A stretch of 64,000 nucleotides of DNA from Psychrobacter sp. DAB_AL43B (GTDB lineage: Bacteria > Pseudomonadota > Gammaproteobacteria > Pseudomonadales > Moraxellaceae): positions 1,984,001 through 2,048,000 of the forward strand of contig NZ_LT799838.1 in NCBI RefSeq assembly GCF_900168255.1, in the 5' to 3' direction. The translations under genes and the position numbers were made by a program. The notes beneath the pieces were generated by a model. It saw only the letters and a list, made by a program, of their open reading frames with translations. It did not search any database and had not been told where the DNA came from. Position 1 is the first letter of the stretch, and every line of letters begins with the position of its first letter. This document shows positions 54,032-63,788 of this stretch, one piece after another.

Positions 54032-54919
54032 CTAATGGTGCTCACCAGGTAAGATTCTGGCAAAGGCACGCTGCGCAAGGTTTGGTTTTTTATCAGTAGT
54101 TAGACCAGCGCGGGTGCTTGGGAAAATACGATAGCCTATCGATTGAATACCAACGTTGATCGCTGGTGCTAATGAATAAGTAGCAGAAGCAAATTTACCC
54201 ATGTTGCTAGCGATACTGTTTGGTTTATGAACAATCGCCTTTGCAACCATCATCGCCGCTTCATCAGGCATAAGCGCGGGCATATAACGATATAGTTTAG
54301 TCGGCTCAATCATCGGCGTACGCACCAATGGCATGAATATATTAGTTATCGTCACATTATCACCTTTTACTTCAGCGGCGAGGCAACGGCTAAAGGCGTC
54401 CAATGCCGATTTCGATGCAACATAGGCAGCAAAACGCGGACTATTTGCCAATACACCAATCGATGAGATATTAACAATTTGACCAGTCTGACGTTCAATC
54501 ATCGTCGGCAAAAACCCAAGGATGATTTTGACGGCACCAAAGTAATTAATATCCATAGTGCGCTCAAAATCATGGAAACGATCAGTAGACTCGTGAACCG
54601 AACGGCGAATCGAACGACCGGCATTATTTACTAATACATCAACATGACCGAAATCAGCCAAAATTTGCGCGCTGACTGTTTCAATAGCATCCATATTGGT
54701 CAAATCACAAGGATAATAACTGGCCTTACCACCAAGCTCCTTAATACGTTCTTTAACGGCTTTTAGCTTATCTTCAGTACGTGCCAATAAGATAACATGA
54801 GCACCGCATTCACTGAGTAAAAAGGCTGTACGCTCACCAATACCGCTTGATGCCCCTGTGATAATAATGTGCTTATCTTTGACCGCTTTAATGATTTCTT
54901 TTTTTGAGGGATTGGCCAT
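54032..54919 (-). CDS. acr1: Fatty acyl-CoA reductase, Acr1-like short-chain dehydrogenase
   Basis: A 295-residue SDR protein, the length of Acinetobacter Acr1. The cofactor motif is TGASSGIG and the active site YVASK with an upstream Ser (VNISSIG). From memory, segments such as NNAGRSIRRSVHES, DRFHDFERTM, YFGAVKI, MPLVRTPMI and the final ARILPGEHH agree closely with Acr1, which reduces acyl-CoA to fatty aldehyde for wax ester synthesis. The enzyme would be soluble or membrane-associated. No wax synthase gene lies in the window. A generic SDR role cannot be excluded, but the fit to Acr1 over the whole length is striking. Confidence 0.85.
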   Translation of the reverse strand: MANPSKKEIIKAVKDKHIIITGASSGIGERTAFLLSECGAHVILLARTEDKLKAVKERIKELGGKASYYPCDLTNMDAIETVSAQILADFGHVDVLVNNAGRSIRRSVHESTDRFHDFERTMDINYFGAVKIILGFLPTMIERQTGQIVNISSIGVLANSPRFAAYVASKSALDAFSRCLAAEVKGDNVTITNIFMPLVRTPMIEPTKLYRYMPALMPDEAAMMVAKAIVHKPNSIASNMGKFASATYSLAPAINVGIQSIGYRIFPSTRAGLTTDKKPNLAQRAFARILPGEHH

Positions 54920-55086
54920 GAAACATCCTTTTAAGAATTAGACTTCCGTTAATGTTCGCCTAAAGAATAGCAAATATAGTTGGATTAAAGGTAATAAATA
55001 AGCCGTAAAGCCCATTTATTTTGATGGTTATTAGCATTTAATAGCGTATTAACCCGTTTATTGCTCAAATTGTGAGTTTTTGCTCG

Positions 55087-56118
55087 TTATTCGTGAGCGT
55101 GTAAAAAATCCTCGACTACCCGAAACTGACCAGCGGTGCTTTCTTCACCATACATGGCTTGGCGAAAAGCATTAGAGTTGGGAATACCTGTGGTATACCA
55201 GGCAATATGCTTGCGAGCAATTCGGCAGCCTGAGTATTCACCATAAAAACCGTAAAGCTCCTCTAAATGCGCCAGTACAATTTCTTTTATCTCGCTTACG
55301 CTAGGTGCATCAAGGTTTTCACCCGTACGTAAAAAATGTTCAATATCACGAAATATCCACGGTTGACCTTGGGCAGCGCGTCCAATCATCACCGCATCAC
55401 AACCGGTCAAATCATAGACACGCTGCGCTTTTTGCGCACTATCAATATCGCCATTGGCGATTACTGGAATACTAATGCTTTCTTTGACCTCACGTATCAG
55501 CTCATAGCGTGCCTCTCCGGTGTACATATCTTCGCGCGTGCGTCCATGAATGGCAATCGCCGCAATACCAGCTTGCTCAGCTCGCTTTGCTACACGCAGG
55601 ATATTCTCACGTCCATTCTCATAGCCCAATCGCGTTTTTAAAGTAACGGGTGCATCAACAGCATTGACAGCAGCATCCAATAAACGCGCTACCAAATCCT
55701 CATCTTGCAATAATGCCGAACCTGCCAGCTTACGGCAGACTTTTTTGGCTGGACAGCCCATATTGATATCAATAATTTGCGCGCCATTATCAATCTGATA
55801 ACGAGCCGCTTCTGCTAACTTATCAGGTTCAGCGCCCGCTATCTGCGCAGAAATAGGCGCTATCTCATTATCAAAGTTGGCACGGTATAGCGATTTTTTG
55901 CGCGCATACAGTGCCGTATCAGCGATAATCATCTCGCTGACTGCATGACCAGCACCAAACGATTTACACAATCTGCGGAACGGATTATCCGTCACGCCAG
56001 CCATCGGTGCGACTATCAGACGGTTTTCAATCGTCAAGCCGCCAATCACTAATGGCTGCAATAAAGGGTGATCTGAGACAGGCAAAGACAAAGGTAAAAC
56101 AGGAGAATCAATAGACAT
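55087..56118 (-). CDS. dusB: tRNA-dihydrouridine synthase DusB
   Basis: Reduces specific uridines in tRNA to dihydrouridine using FMN. 343 residues: a TIM-barrel start (VIGGLTIENRLIVAPMAGVTDNPFRRLC), the catalytic Cys region DINMGCPAKKVCRKLAGSALL, the His region AIHGRTREDMYTG and VIANGDIDSAQKA. The C-terminal HIAWYTTGIPNSNAFRQ is the DusB tail. In enterobacteria dusB is followed by fis; here no fis-like frame follows, since acr1 comes next. It is a single gene. Confidence 0.95.
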   Translation of the reverse strand: MSIDSPVLPLSLPVSDHPLLQPLVIGGLTIENRLIVAPMAGVTDNPFRRLCKSFGAGHAVSEMIIADTALYARKKSLYRANFDNEIAPISAQIAGAEPDKLAEAARYQIDNGAQIIDINMGCPAKKVCRKLAGSALLQDEDLVARLLDAAVNAVDAPVTLKTRLGYENGRENILRVAKRAEQAGIAAIAIHGRTREDMYTGEARYELIREVKESISIPVIANGDIDSAQKAQRVYDLTGCDAVMIGRAAQGQPWIFRDIEHFLRTGENLDAPSVSEIKEIVLAHLEELYGFYGEYSGCRIARKHIAWYTTGIPNSNAFRQAMYGEESTAGQFRVVEDFLHAHE

Positions 56119-56210
56119 AAAAAACGGCTTGCATCCTAATGAAAATAAGTCAATGAAAACAAGCCGTTATTCTAAGCATTCTTAATATTATTGCAAGTTA
56201 TTAAAGCAAG

Positions 56211-58259
56211 CTACTTATCAAACACACTGCCCTGCTCTAAGGTAATATCATCATCATGTTCTTGCATACGCCAAGGTAAAATATCCGGCGAAACATTAAC
56301 GAAGTGTAGATATTTTTCAAATTGATCAATAATGTCATTAATCACTGATTCAGACTCATAACCATATAAATCATAAGTCTGGCCACCACGGCGCAGATAT
56401 ACTTCAGCGCGATGATCATGCTGTTGTGGTAATTTATCAGCGCCCTCTTCAGTGTAATAATCCGGTGTGTCATGCTCAGACAAACGTACCTCATACCAAA
56501 ACTCAACACCATCGCCGCGTTGCAGCTCTAGTACCGCACGATTATTAATTGCATCGTAATTGACATGAGTCGTCCAACCAGTTTCTGTAAATTTCTCTGA
56601 GACTTCTACCATCGAAGGCATAATAGTCTCTTTGATATAGCTCAAGACTTTATCGCGAGTTGGCTGATCGGCCATATAGTCAATGCGCTCACGCCATGCG
56701 GATGGCTTGAGCAGATGTGGCGGGATTCTATTATCGTTATCTAGGCTCTGGTTACGATGCCCTTCAATACGTAGCGCGCGCCACATACCAAATATCGAAA
56801 TTAATATAATAACGGCAAACGGTAACGCGCTGACAATAGCTGCTGTTTGTAGCGCTGTAAGACCACCGGCTATAAGGAGAGCAGCTGCTACTGCCCCTTC
56901 AGTGACCACCCAAAACGTGCGCTGCCACCATGGTGTATCACTACGTCCACCGGCTGCCAAAGAGTCAATAACCAATGAACCTGAATCCGATGAGGTTACA
57001 AAGAAGGTAATAATTAATAGCACCGTCAATGATGAGACAATCTGAGTAAATGGTAAGTTCTCTAATAGTTTAAATAACGCAATCGCTTGGTTATTTTGTA
57101 CTTCAGTAATCAGCGATTCATAGCCATCGACCATAATCATATGTAGCGCAGTATCACCGAATACTGAAAACCAAAAGAAAGTAAACAAGGTCGGCACCAA
57201 CATCACACCTAACACAAACTCCCGAATGGTACGACCACGGCTAATTTTGGCGATAAATAGACCGACAAATGGCGCCCATGCGATCGTCCATGCAAAGATA
57301 AATAGTGTCCAACTACCGATCCAATCACTCGATTGATACGCTTGCAAGCTAAAGGTACGCTCTACGATATTACCTAAATAACTGCCCGTATTTTCCATAA
57401 AGGCATTAAGAATAAATATGGTCGGACCAACAACAAATACAAACAGCATCAGCGCGGTTGCCAATACCATATTTAGAATAGACAGCCGCTTCACGCCTTT
57501 ATCCATCCCCGCTAACACCGATATTAGAGCGGCCGCTGTAACCAGCGCAATAATAATCACCTGAACCGTGTTACTAACCGGAATCATATCTGGTAGCAGA
57601 TAGTTTAAGCCGGCATTAATTTGCGATACCGACAGACCTAAACTGGTCGCGATACCGAACATCGTGCCCACAATCGCAAACACATCTACGGTATGACCGA
57701 TAGGACCATAAATTTTATCACCGATCAATGGATATAATGTTGAGCGTATCGACAACGGTAGCCCATGACGAAAGGAGAAATACGCCAATGACACGCCTAC
57801 CACTCCATAAATCGCCCAAATATGAAAGCCCCAATGAAAATAAGCAATTTGCATCGCTTCTTTGGCAGCCTCAATGGTTTGCGGTGTCGATAACGGTGGA
57901 CTAGCAAAGTGTATCACCGGCTCTGCTACTCCGTAGAATAGCAAGGCTATGCCATAACCTGCCGAAAACAACATAGCAAACCATTCAAGAAACTTATACT
58001 CAGCTTCAGCATGATCGGGGCCTAATTTAATACTGCCATAAGGTGAAAATGCTAGAAAGATAATAAACATTAAAAATATGGCCACGGCCAACATATAAAA
58101 CCAACCGAAAGTATCGGTGACAAAATTCAGTACGGTACTAAATAGCTCGCCAGCTGCTTCGGGATTAACCGCAGTGCCGATCACTAATAGCAGCATAATG
58201 GCTGCTGCCGGTACAAATACTGGCAATAAAATGGTGGAACGGGATGACTTACTCTTCAT
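56211..58259 (-). CDS. BCCT family choline/betaine transporter (BetT-like)
   Basis: A 682-residue sodium- or proton-coupled uptake system with twelve helices. Family hallmarks are AYFHWGFHIWAIYGVVGVSLAYFSFRHGLPLSIRS and the eighth-helix region WTLFIFAWTIAWAPFVGLFIAKISRGRTIREFV. The C-terminal soluble tail of about 170 residues (DYMADQPTRDKVLSYIKETIMPSM ... VNVSPDILPWRMQEHD) is that of BetT, the high-affinity choline transporter, where it is needed for osmotic activation. No betA or betB gene is near, so choline versus betaine is not decided. Confidence 0.92.
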   Translation of the reverse strand: MKSKSSRSTILLPVFVPAAAIMLLLVIGTAVNPEAAGELFSTVLNFVTDTFGWFYMLAVAIFLMFIIFLAFSPYGSIKLGPDHAEAEYKFLEWFAMLFSAGYGIALLFYGVAEPVIHFASPPLSTPQTIEAAKEAMQIAYFHWGFHIWAIYGVVGVSLAYFSFRHGLPLSIRSTLYPLIGDKIYGPIGHTVDVFAIVGTMFGIATSLGLSVSQINAGLNYLLPDMIPVSNTVQVIIIALVTAAALISVLAGMDKGVKRLSILNMVLATALMLFVFVVGPTIFILNAFMENTGSYLGNIVERTFSLQAYQSSDWIGSWTLFIFAWTIAWAPFVGLFIAKISRGRTIREFVLGVMLVPTLFTFFWFSVFGDTALHMIMVDGYESLITEVQNNQAIALFKLLENLPFTQIVSSLTVLLIITFFVTSSDSGSLVIDSLAAGGRSDTPWWQRTFWVVTEGAVAAALLIAGGLTALQTAAIVSALPFAVIILISIFGMWRALRIEGHRNQSLDNDNRIPPHLLKPSAWRERIDYMADQPTRDKVLSYIKETIMPSMVEVSEKFTETGWTTHVNYDAINNRAVLELQRGDGVEFWYEVRLSEHDTPDYYTEEGADKLPQQHDHRAEVYLRRGGQTYDLYGYESESVINDIIDQFEKYLHFVNVSPDILPWRMQEHDDDITLEQGSVFDK

Positions 58260-58643
58260 AAAGATGTTCTCATTAAAACGGACACCTTAAAGAAACCTCT
58301 AAAACCAGTTTCTTAAAAAGATATATCCTCAAATTATTCTTAAGGTGTTAAAAAACGATGCTTTGTTTAAAACCCTAAAATGGAATGAGCAATAATGTCA
58401 AAATAATCGACAACGCTCAGATAAGCGATAATGCCCAAATAGAAGTAATGTTTACCACAAACCCTTTATAAACCCCAGTATTGATGTTAGTTTGTAACAT
58501 TATTTTAACGTTTATTACATGACTATTACCAAGTAATAAAAAAGGCAACTTGTTAGTTGCCCTTTTATAATTATTGAGAAAATCAATTCTTTATACTGTT
58601 TTGATTAAGAAAACTCATAGGAAAATCATAAGAAACTTCAAAT
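58260..58643. other. Intergenic region with the HIT-gene terminator
   Basis: The minus-strand terminator for the HIT gene lies at 58538-58566 (AAAAGGCAAC / GTTGCCCTTTT). The remainder must contain the BetT-like gene's promoter; nothing else was identified. Confidence 0.5.
58538..58566 (-). terminator. Terminator after the HIT gene
   Basis: AAAAAGGCAAC-ttgtta-GTTGCCCTTTT; read on the minus strand the T tract follows the stem. Confidence 0.75.
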
Positions 58644-59084
58644 TCAAGCGTTAATAATAGCTGCCAACTGCTGAGCCTGCTCTGCCAATTCGTCTTGATT
58701 GGCCATCTTGATGGCATGCTTACCTAATTCATGGATACTAGAGGGAATCAGGTGCACATGGTAATGAAAAACGGTCTGTCCCGCTTCAGAACCATTTAAC
58801 TGCATTTGAATAATACCTTCACGTTTAAACACTTGACGCTGGGCCTGCATAATTTTTTTACAAGTCATCAAAACAGCTGCTGCGTACTCAGGCTCAAGAT
58901 CAGCCAAGTCAACCGCTTTTTGCTTAGGGATGACCAATACATGCCCTTCTGCTTGCGGCATGATGTCCATAAAAGCGAGGGTTTTATCGTCTTCATAAAC
59001 CTTATGATATGGAATATCACCGTTTAGCATTTTGGCAAAAATGTTGTTGTCATCGTAAGCGGTCTGTTGACTGACTTGACTCAT
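58644..59084 (-). CDS. HIT family protein (HinT-like)
   Basis: A 146-residue nucleotide-binding hydrolase. The histidine triad is HYHVHLIPSS (HxHxHxx), preceded by QLNGSEAGQTVFH; the N-terminal NIFAKMLNGDIPYHKVYEDDKTLAFMDIMPQAEGHVLVIPK matches the HIT domain. HIT proteins such as HinT cleave AMP from nucleoside phosphoramidates. The C-terminal tail is longer than in E. coli HinT and rich in Gln/Ala. It is a single gene. Confidence 0.93.
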   Translation of the reverse strand: MSQVSQQTAYDDNNIFAKMLNGDIPYHKVYEDDKTLAFMDIMPQAEGHVLVIPKQKAVDLADLEPEYAAAVLMTCKKIMQAQRQVFKREGIIQMQLNGSEAGQTVFHYHVHLIPSSIHELGKHAIKMANQDELAEQAQQLAAIINA

Positions 59085-59307
59085 TATTTTATTCCTTTAG
59101 TTGTTATTGAATTGATATTAAATTTGATGTCTACAATATAGTGGACGAAATATGGTAAGAGTACAAGTTGGTGACACCGTAAAGTAAGTTGAAAATCAAA
59201 CGGTAATTAAGCAAATAGTGACTTTGACCATCCAAGCACGCTAATTTATTGGCGTGCAACCCTTATTAAATGTTATATTAATCCTCTATTTTAATAACCC
59301 TACGTTT

Positions 59308-60090
59308 ATGGATTTGACAGCCTTGCCCACTCAATCATCAGATAATCATGACACTTATTCAGAACCTCACAATACAGCAACGGCATCTGTATTAGATAAC
59401 GCTATGGCTGATAGCGATGGACAAGAGGCGTCTACTATCGCGAATAGTACTCAAATCACTGATCCTAACGCTATTATTTTAGCTGAAGCTGTGACCGATA
59501 AGACAATCAGTTGGCAGATACATAATTGCAAAATCAGTAAAAAGACCGTCACGCAAGATTTGCCGTTGCCGTTTTTATATCACTATGACAGCTTAGAGGA
59601 TGCTATTAAACAGACACATCCGCTAACACCCGTTTTACTCGCTAAATTTAATACGCCCATGACTGCTGCTGAGGCCGCTAAGCTGATTGGTATCGACGAA
59701 GCACTCATATCCAGTCCGTGGCATGTCAAAGTGATTGGCTCATTGGTGGTATTTAGCGAAGCATTACAGTTAGCCGTTCGTTTGCATTGGACCAATACGG
59801 GCAAAGACACGCAGCAGATTTATACTCAAAACGAAGCTGACGCTATCATTGCTGCTTTTAAAGAATGGCAGTTTTTTGGTCGTATTGATGTCCTCTATAA
59901 AAACGATAAGCAAACACTAGTCAGTATTGATGAGCAAGCTGAAAGTAATAAGCAGCTACTTACTATTGATACGAGCGCTGATTATCAATTCTTGCCAGCG
60001 ACTCATGCATTGGTCGTTATCGCTAAGCTAGAAGCAGATAAAACTGAGTTACCTTGGTTTGAAACCGCCATTTTAGAGCGTCTTGCATAA
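59308..60090 (+). CDS. Conserved hypothetical protein of unknown function
   Basis: A 260-residue protein from ATG 59308 (MDLTALPTQ); a GTG start at 59254 would add 18 residues and has no better ribosome site. The first 65 residues are polar. The rest forms alternating strands and helices (SWQIHNCKISKKTV, MTAAEAAKLIGIDEALISSPWHVKVIGSLVVFSEALQLAV) with no membrane segment or signal peptide. I do not recognise a family. It is upstream of ilvD on the same strand, 180 bases away, and diverges from the HIT gene. Full-length open frame with ordinary codon usage argues for a real gene. Confidence 0.65.
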   Translation: MDLTALPTQSSDNHDTYSEPHNTATASVLDNAMADSDGQEASTIANSTQITDPNAIILAEAVTDKTISWQIHNCKISKKTVTQDLPLPFLYHYDSLEDAIKQTHPLTPVLLAKFNTPMTAAEAAKLIGIDEALISSPWHVKVIGSLVVFSEALQLAVRLHWTNTGKDTQQIYTQNEADAIIAAFKEWQFFGRIDVLYKNDKQTLVSIDEQAESNKQLLTIDTSADYQFLPATHALVVIAKLEADKTELPWFETAILERLA

Positions 60091-60270
60091 ATTTTTGACC
60101 CTCAAGTCTTGATGATTATCGTCTAATTATTTTTAGTTACTCATATCTAATGGTATGGTAACGACCTAGTATTATTCACTAGTACTCACTCTCTATAAAA
60201 AGCACACTATTAATATAAAACCTAAAGGTGAAAAGTTTAAGTCACCTCGCCTCATTGTAAGGAATATCAC

Positions 60271-62181
60271 ATGGATTATCGCTCAAAAACTTCTACCGGC
60301 GGTCGTAATATGGCAGGTGCGCGAGCACTATGGCGCGCAACTGGCATGACGGATGACGACTTTGGCAAACCTATTATTGCTATTTCTAACTCATTTACCC
60401 AGTTTGTACCTGGGCATGTGCATCTGAAAGACTTAGGACAATTGGTCGCGCGCGAGATTGAAAAAGCGGGCGGCGTCGCAAAAGAGTTCAATACTATTGC
60501 AGTCGATGACGGTATTGCCATGGGACACAGCGGCATGTTGTACTCGTTGCCAAGTCGCGACCTAATTGCTGACTCTGTTGAATATATGGTCAATGCTCAC
60601 TGTGCAGATGCATTAGTTTGTATTTCTAACTGCGATAAAATCACCCCAGGTATGTTGATGGCAGCTATGCGCCTCAATATTCCAGTGGTATTTATTTCAG
60701 GTGGCCCAATGGAAGCGGGTAAAATTATCGCCAGTACCGTGGCACACAGTCATAACAATGACGGCGGAAGTGATGCGCAAAGTGTTGACAGTAAAGGTAA
60801 TGCCATTCGTAAGCTTGACCTCGTTGATGCGATGATGGATGCCGCTGATGACAGCATTAGTGATGAAGATGTGTTGGCGATTGAAAGCTCAGCCTGTCCT
60901 ACTTGTGGTTCGTGCTCTGGTATGTTTACCGCCAACTCTATGAACTGCTTGACCGAAGCATTAGGATTGGCTTTACCGGGTAATGGCTCACTATTGGCAA
61001 CGCACTCGCTACGTCGCGAGCTGTTTTTAGAAGCGGGTCGCACTATTGTTGCACTAGCCAAACGTCGCTATGAGCAAGATGATGATTCGGTGCTACCGCG
61101 CTCAATCGCCACTAAAGCGGCCTTTGAAAATGCCATGACCTTAGATATCGCGATGGGCGGCTCTACCAATACCATTTTGCATCTGCTTGCTGCTGCTAAC
61201 GAAGCCGAGGTTGACTTTAAGATGCACGATATTGACCGTTTAAGTCGCGGTGTCCCTTGCCTTGCCAAAGTTGCACCGGCTTCACAAAAGTATCATATGG
61301 AAGATGTGCATCGTGCTGGCGGTGTATTTGCGCTATTAGCCGAGCTTGATCGTGCCGGCTTGCTCAAAACTGACTTGCCGACCATTCATAGCGCGACGAT
61401 GAAAGAAGCGATTGATAAATGGGATATTATGAATCCTGAAAATCTTGAAGCGCGTGCACGATACATTGCAGCCCCAGGCGGCGTACGTACGACTCAGGCA
61501 TTCTCACAATCGAAAGAGTGGTCGAACCTCGACGTCAACCGTGAGTCAGGTTGTATTCGTAGTGCCCAGCATGCTTATTCAACAGATGGTGGTCTGGCGG
61601 TATTGTACGGTAATATTGCGGAACGCGGTTGCGTGGTCAAAACCGCTGGCGTCGATGACAGCATCTTAGTCTTTACTGGTCGTGCGCGTATTTTTGAGTC
61701 ACAGGATGACGCAGTCGCCGCCGTATTAGCTGACAGCATCGTCGCCGGTGATGTCGTTATCATCCGCTACGAAGGCCCTAAAGGTGGTCCGGGTATGCAA
61801 GAAATGCTCTACCCAACGACTTATCTGAAATCTAAAGGTTTGGGTAAAGAGTGTGCGCTACTGACCGATGGTCGTTTCTCTGGTGGTACATCAGGCTTAT
61901 CAATCGGTCATGCCAGCCCTGAAGCCGCTGAAGGCGGTGCGATTGGTTTAGTCATGGAAGGCGATACTATTCATATTGATATCCCAAGCCGTACGATTAA
62001 TATGCAGGTGAGTGATGCAGAATTAGCTGCTCGTCGCGAAGAGATGGAAAGTCGTGGTCGAGATGCTTGGAAGCCTGTGAGCCGCGAGCGCCATGTGACA
62101 CCTGCGCTACGTGCCTATGCGGCGATGACTACCAGTGCGGATACTGGCGCGGTACGTGATGTGAGTCAAGTAGAGCGCTAA
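60271..62181 (+). CDS. ilvD: Dihydroxy-acid dehydratase
   Basis: Converts dihydroxy acids to 2-keto acids in isoleucine and valine synthesis, with an iron-sulphur cluster. 636 residues, near the 616 of E. coli. Cluster cysteines are in [12 protein letters not shown] and [23 protein letters not shown], and [13 protein letters not shown] and [21 protein letters not shown] are conserved active-site segments. An internal hydrophilic insertion ([16 protein letters not shown]) accounts for part of the added length. AAGGAAT precedes the ATG. A terminator follows the gene. Confidence 0.97.
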   Translation: MDYRSKTSTGGRNMAGARALWRATGMTDDDFGKPIIAISNSFTQFVPGHVHLKDLGQLVAREIEKAGGVAKEFNTIAVDDGIAMGHSGMLYSLPSRDLIADSVEYMVNAHCADALVCISNCDKITPGMLMAAMRLNIPVVFISGGPMEAGKIIASTVAHSHNNDGGSDAQSVDSKGNAIRKLDLVDAMMDAADDSISDEDVLAIESSACPTCGSCSGMFTANSMNCLTEALGLALPGNGSLLATHSLRRELFLEAGRTIVALAKRRYEQDDDSVLPRSIATKAAFENAMTLDIAMGGSTNTILHLLAAANEAEVDFKMHDIDRLSRGVPCLAKVAPASQKYHMEDVHRAGGVFALLAELDRAGLLKTDLPTIHSATMKEAIDKWDIMNPENLEARARYIAAPGGVRTTQAFSQSKEWSNLDVNRESGCIRSAQHAYSTDGGLAVLYGNIAERGCVVKTAGVDDSILVFTGRARIFESQDDAVAAVLADSIVAGDVVIIRYEGPKGGPGMQEMLYPTTYLKSKGLGKECALLTDGRFSGGTSGLSIGHASPEAAEGGAIGLVMEGDTIHIDIPSRTINMQVSDAELAARREEMESRGRDAWKPVSRERHVTPALRAYAAMTTSADTGAVRDVSQVER

Positions 62182-62490
62182 ACGAGCCATTCAATCACCA
62201 CCTTTTTAAACAGTCGATTATTATAGAGTGATCCAAAGCCTGCGCTATGCAGGCTTTTTTTTCACCAAAAAACAACGTAGACATTATTCTGATAACGTTT
62301 ATTTGCGGTATTGCAAGGATTTTACCGTCATTATAATTACCTATTGATAACGGCTATGTTATGACAAGCGTATGGTCTGTAATTCAAATATATTAAATAT
62401 CATCCACAACAGCCTTTTATTTTGATAAATAACTGACATTGATCGTTAATTTCAAATTATTGAATAAACATAACAGTGTGCGCAAACCTT
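62182..62490. other. Intergenic region with the ilvD terminator
   Basis: Holds the terminator at 62235-62262 (AAAGCCTGC / GCAGGCTTT, T tract); the rest is AT-rich with no clear signals and probably has the antiporter promoter. Confidence 0.5.
62235..62262 (+). terminator. Terminator after ilvD
   Basis: AAAGCCTGC-gctat-GCAGGCTTTTTTTT, a compact GC-rich stem and T tract. Confidence 0.9.
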
Positions 62491-63741
62491 ATGATTGAAA
62501 ATTATAATTTATTCTTATTGGTCTGCGGCATTGCCTTCTTATCTGGCGCCCTGTTTCCCATCCTTTTTAAACGCACTCCCATCTCATTGCCTATGTTACA
62601 GGTGAGCTTTGGCTTACTAATGGGCTATTGGTGGACGAGTCTGGCGTTTCTCAACCCTATCGATAATGGTCTGATTATCGAAAAATTGACGGAAATTGTG
62701 GTATTGGTTTCTTTGGTCGGTGCTGGTATCAAAATTGATACCAAGCTATCTTGGCAACTATGGCGCCCAACGATGCGCCTATTGATCATCACTATGCCGA
62801 TTGGTATTTTTGCGATGGCAGTCTTAGGCTACTATGCCTTTGGTATGACACTGGGCGCAGCAATCTTATTGGGCGCCGTACTTGCCCCTACCGATCCCGT
62901 GCTGGCATCAAGCATACAGGTTGGGCCACCTAACACTGGTGGCGAAGATACACCGCGTTTTACGCTAACGTCAGAAGCTGGATTGAATGATGGCTTGGCG
63001 TTTCCTTTTGTCTATCTCGCGATTAAGATAGCGGAAGCCTATAACGGAGGACAGCGTTTTACGGGTGAGATGCTTTGGTCATGGTTTACCCACGATGTGC
63101 TATGGAAAGTTGGCGCAGGTTTGCTGGTTGGTATTATCGTTGGCAAAGTAATGGCAAAACTGGTGTTTTCGAAGTACAGCCGTGAGATGACTATTTCTCA
63201 AGGCTATGTAGTGATAGCCCTCACTCTGCTAGCATATGGACTGGCAGAATATGTCCATAGCTACGGTTTTATTGCGGTATTTATAGCAGCATTTGTATTC
63301 CGCCGCTCAGAACATGAGCATAGTTATCATCATAAACTGCATGATTTCGCTGAACAATCAGAAGGTTTGCTGATGTCGTTGGTACTCGTCATCTTTGGCA
63401 TGTTCCTTGGTCAAGGTCTACAAGCTGGGGTCGAGCTGACGTGGCGCGTCTATATTGTCAGTTTCACTTTTTTATTGCTGATTCGCCCGCTTGGGGGGAT
63501 TATTGCCTTATCCGGACTTAATCTACCCCGTACTGAAAAGTATGCTATTTCCGCACTGGGTATTCGCGGTATTGGCACCTTGTACTATTTGTCTTATGCA
63601 CTCAACCAAGGATTTTTCAACGATGAAGATGCCCTGAAACTTTGGATAGTATGCTCAATTGTGATTTTAACGTCTATTTTTATCCATGGTTTAAGCGCAG
63701 TAAGGCTACTGAAAATGACACCAAATAAGCCGCATCAATAG
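62491..63741 (+). CDS. CPA1 family cation:proton antiporter (NhaP-like)
   Basis: A 416-residue membrane protein with about twelve helices. The ion-binding region is ILLGAVLAPTDPVLASSIQVGPP, followed by the LTSEAGLNDGLAFPFVYLAIKI signature with the conserved Asp, and the end has ISALGIRGIGTLYYLSYAL. These motifs place it in the NhaP/CPA1 group of sodium or potassium/proton antiporters. ATG 62491 (MIENYNLF) is used; a GTG 15 bases upstream is in frame. No cytoplasmic regulatory domain follows. It fits with the betaine systems for salt tolerance. Confidence 0.88.
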   Translation: MIENYNLFLLVCGIAFLSGALFPILFKRTPISLPMLQVSFGLLMGYWWTSLAFLNPIDNGLIIEKLTEIVVLVSLVGAGIKIDTKLSWQLWRPTMRLLIITMPIGIFAMAVLGYYAFGMTLGAAILLGAVLAPTDPVLASSIQVGPPNTGGEDTPRFTLTSEAGLNDGLAFPFVYLAIKIAEAYNGGQRFTGEMLWSWFTHDVLWKVGAGLLVGIIVGKVMAKLVFSKYSREMTISQGYVVIALTLLAYGLAEYVHSYGFIAVFIAAFVFRRSEHEHSYHHKLHDFAEQSEGLLMSLVLVIFGMFLGQGLQAGVELTWRVYIVSFTFLLLIRPLGGIIALSGLNLPRTEKYAISALGIRGIGTLYYLSYALNQGFFNDEDALKLWIVCSIVILTSIFIHGLSAVRLLKMTPNKPHQ

Positions 63742-63788
63742 CATTAACCGTATATCTCAAGACTGATATTCATAAAAATTTATGCCCA

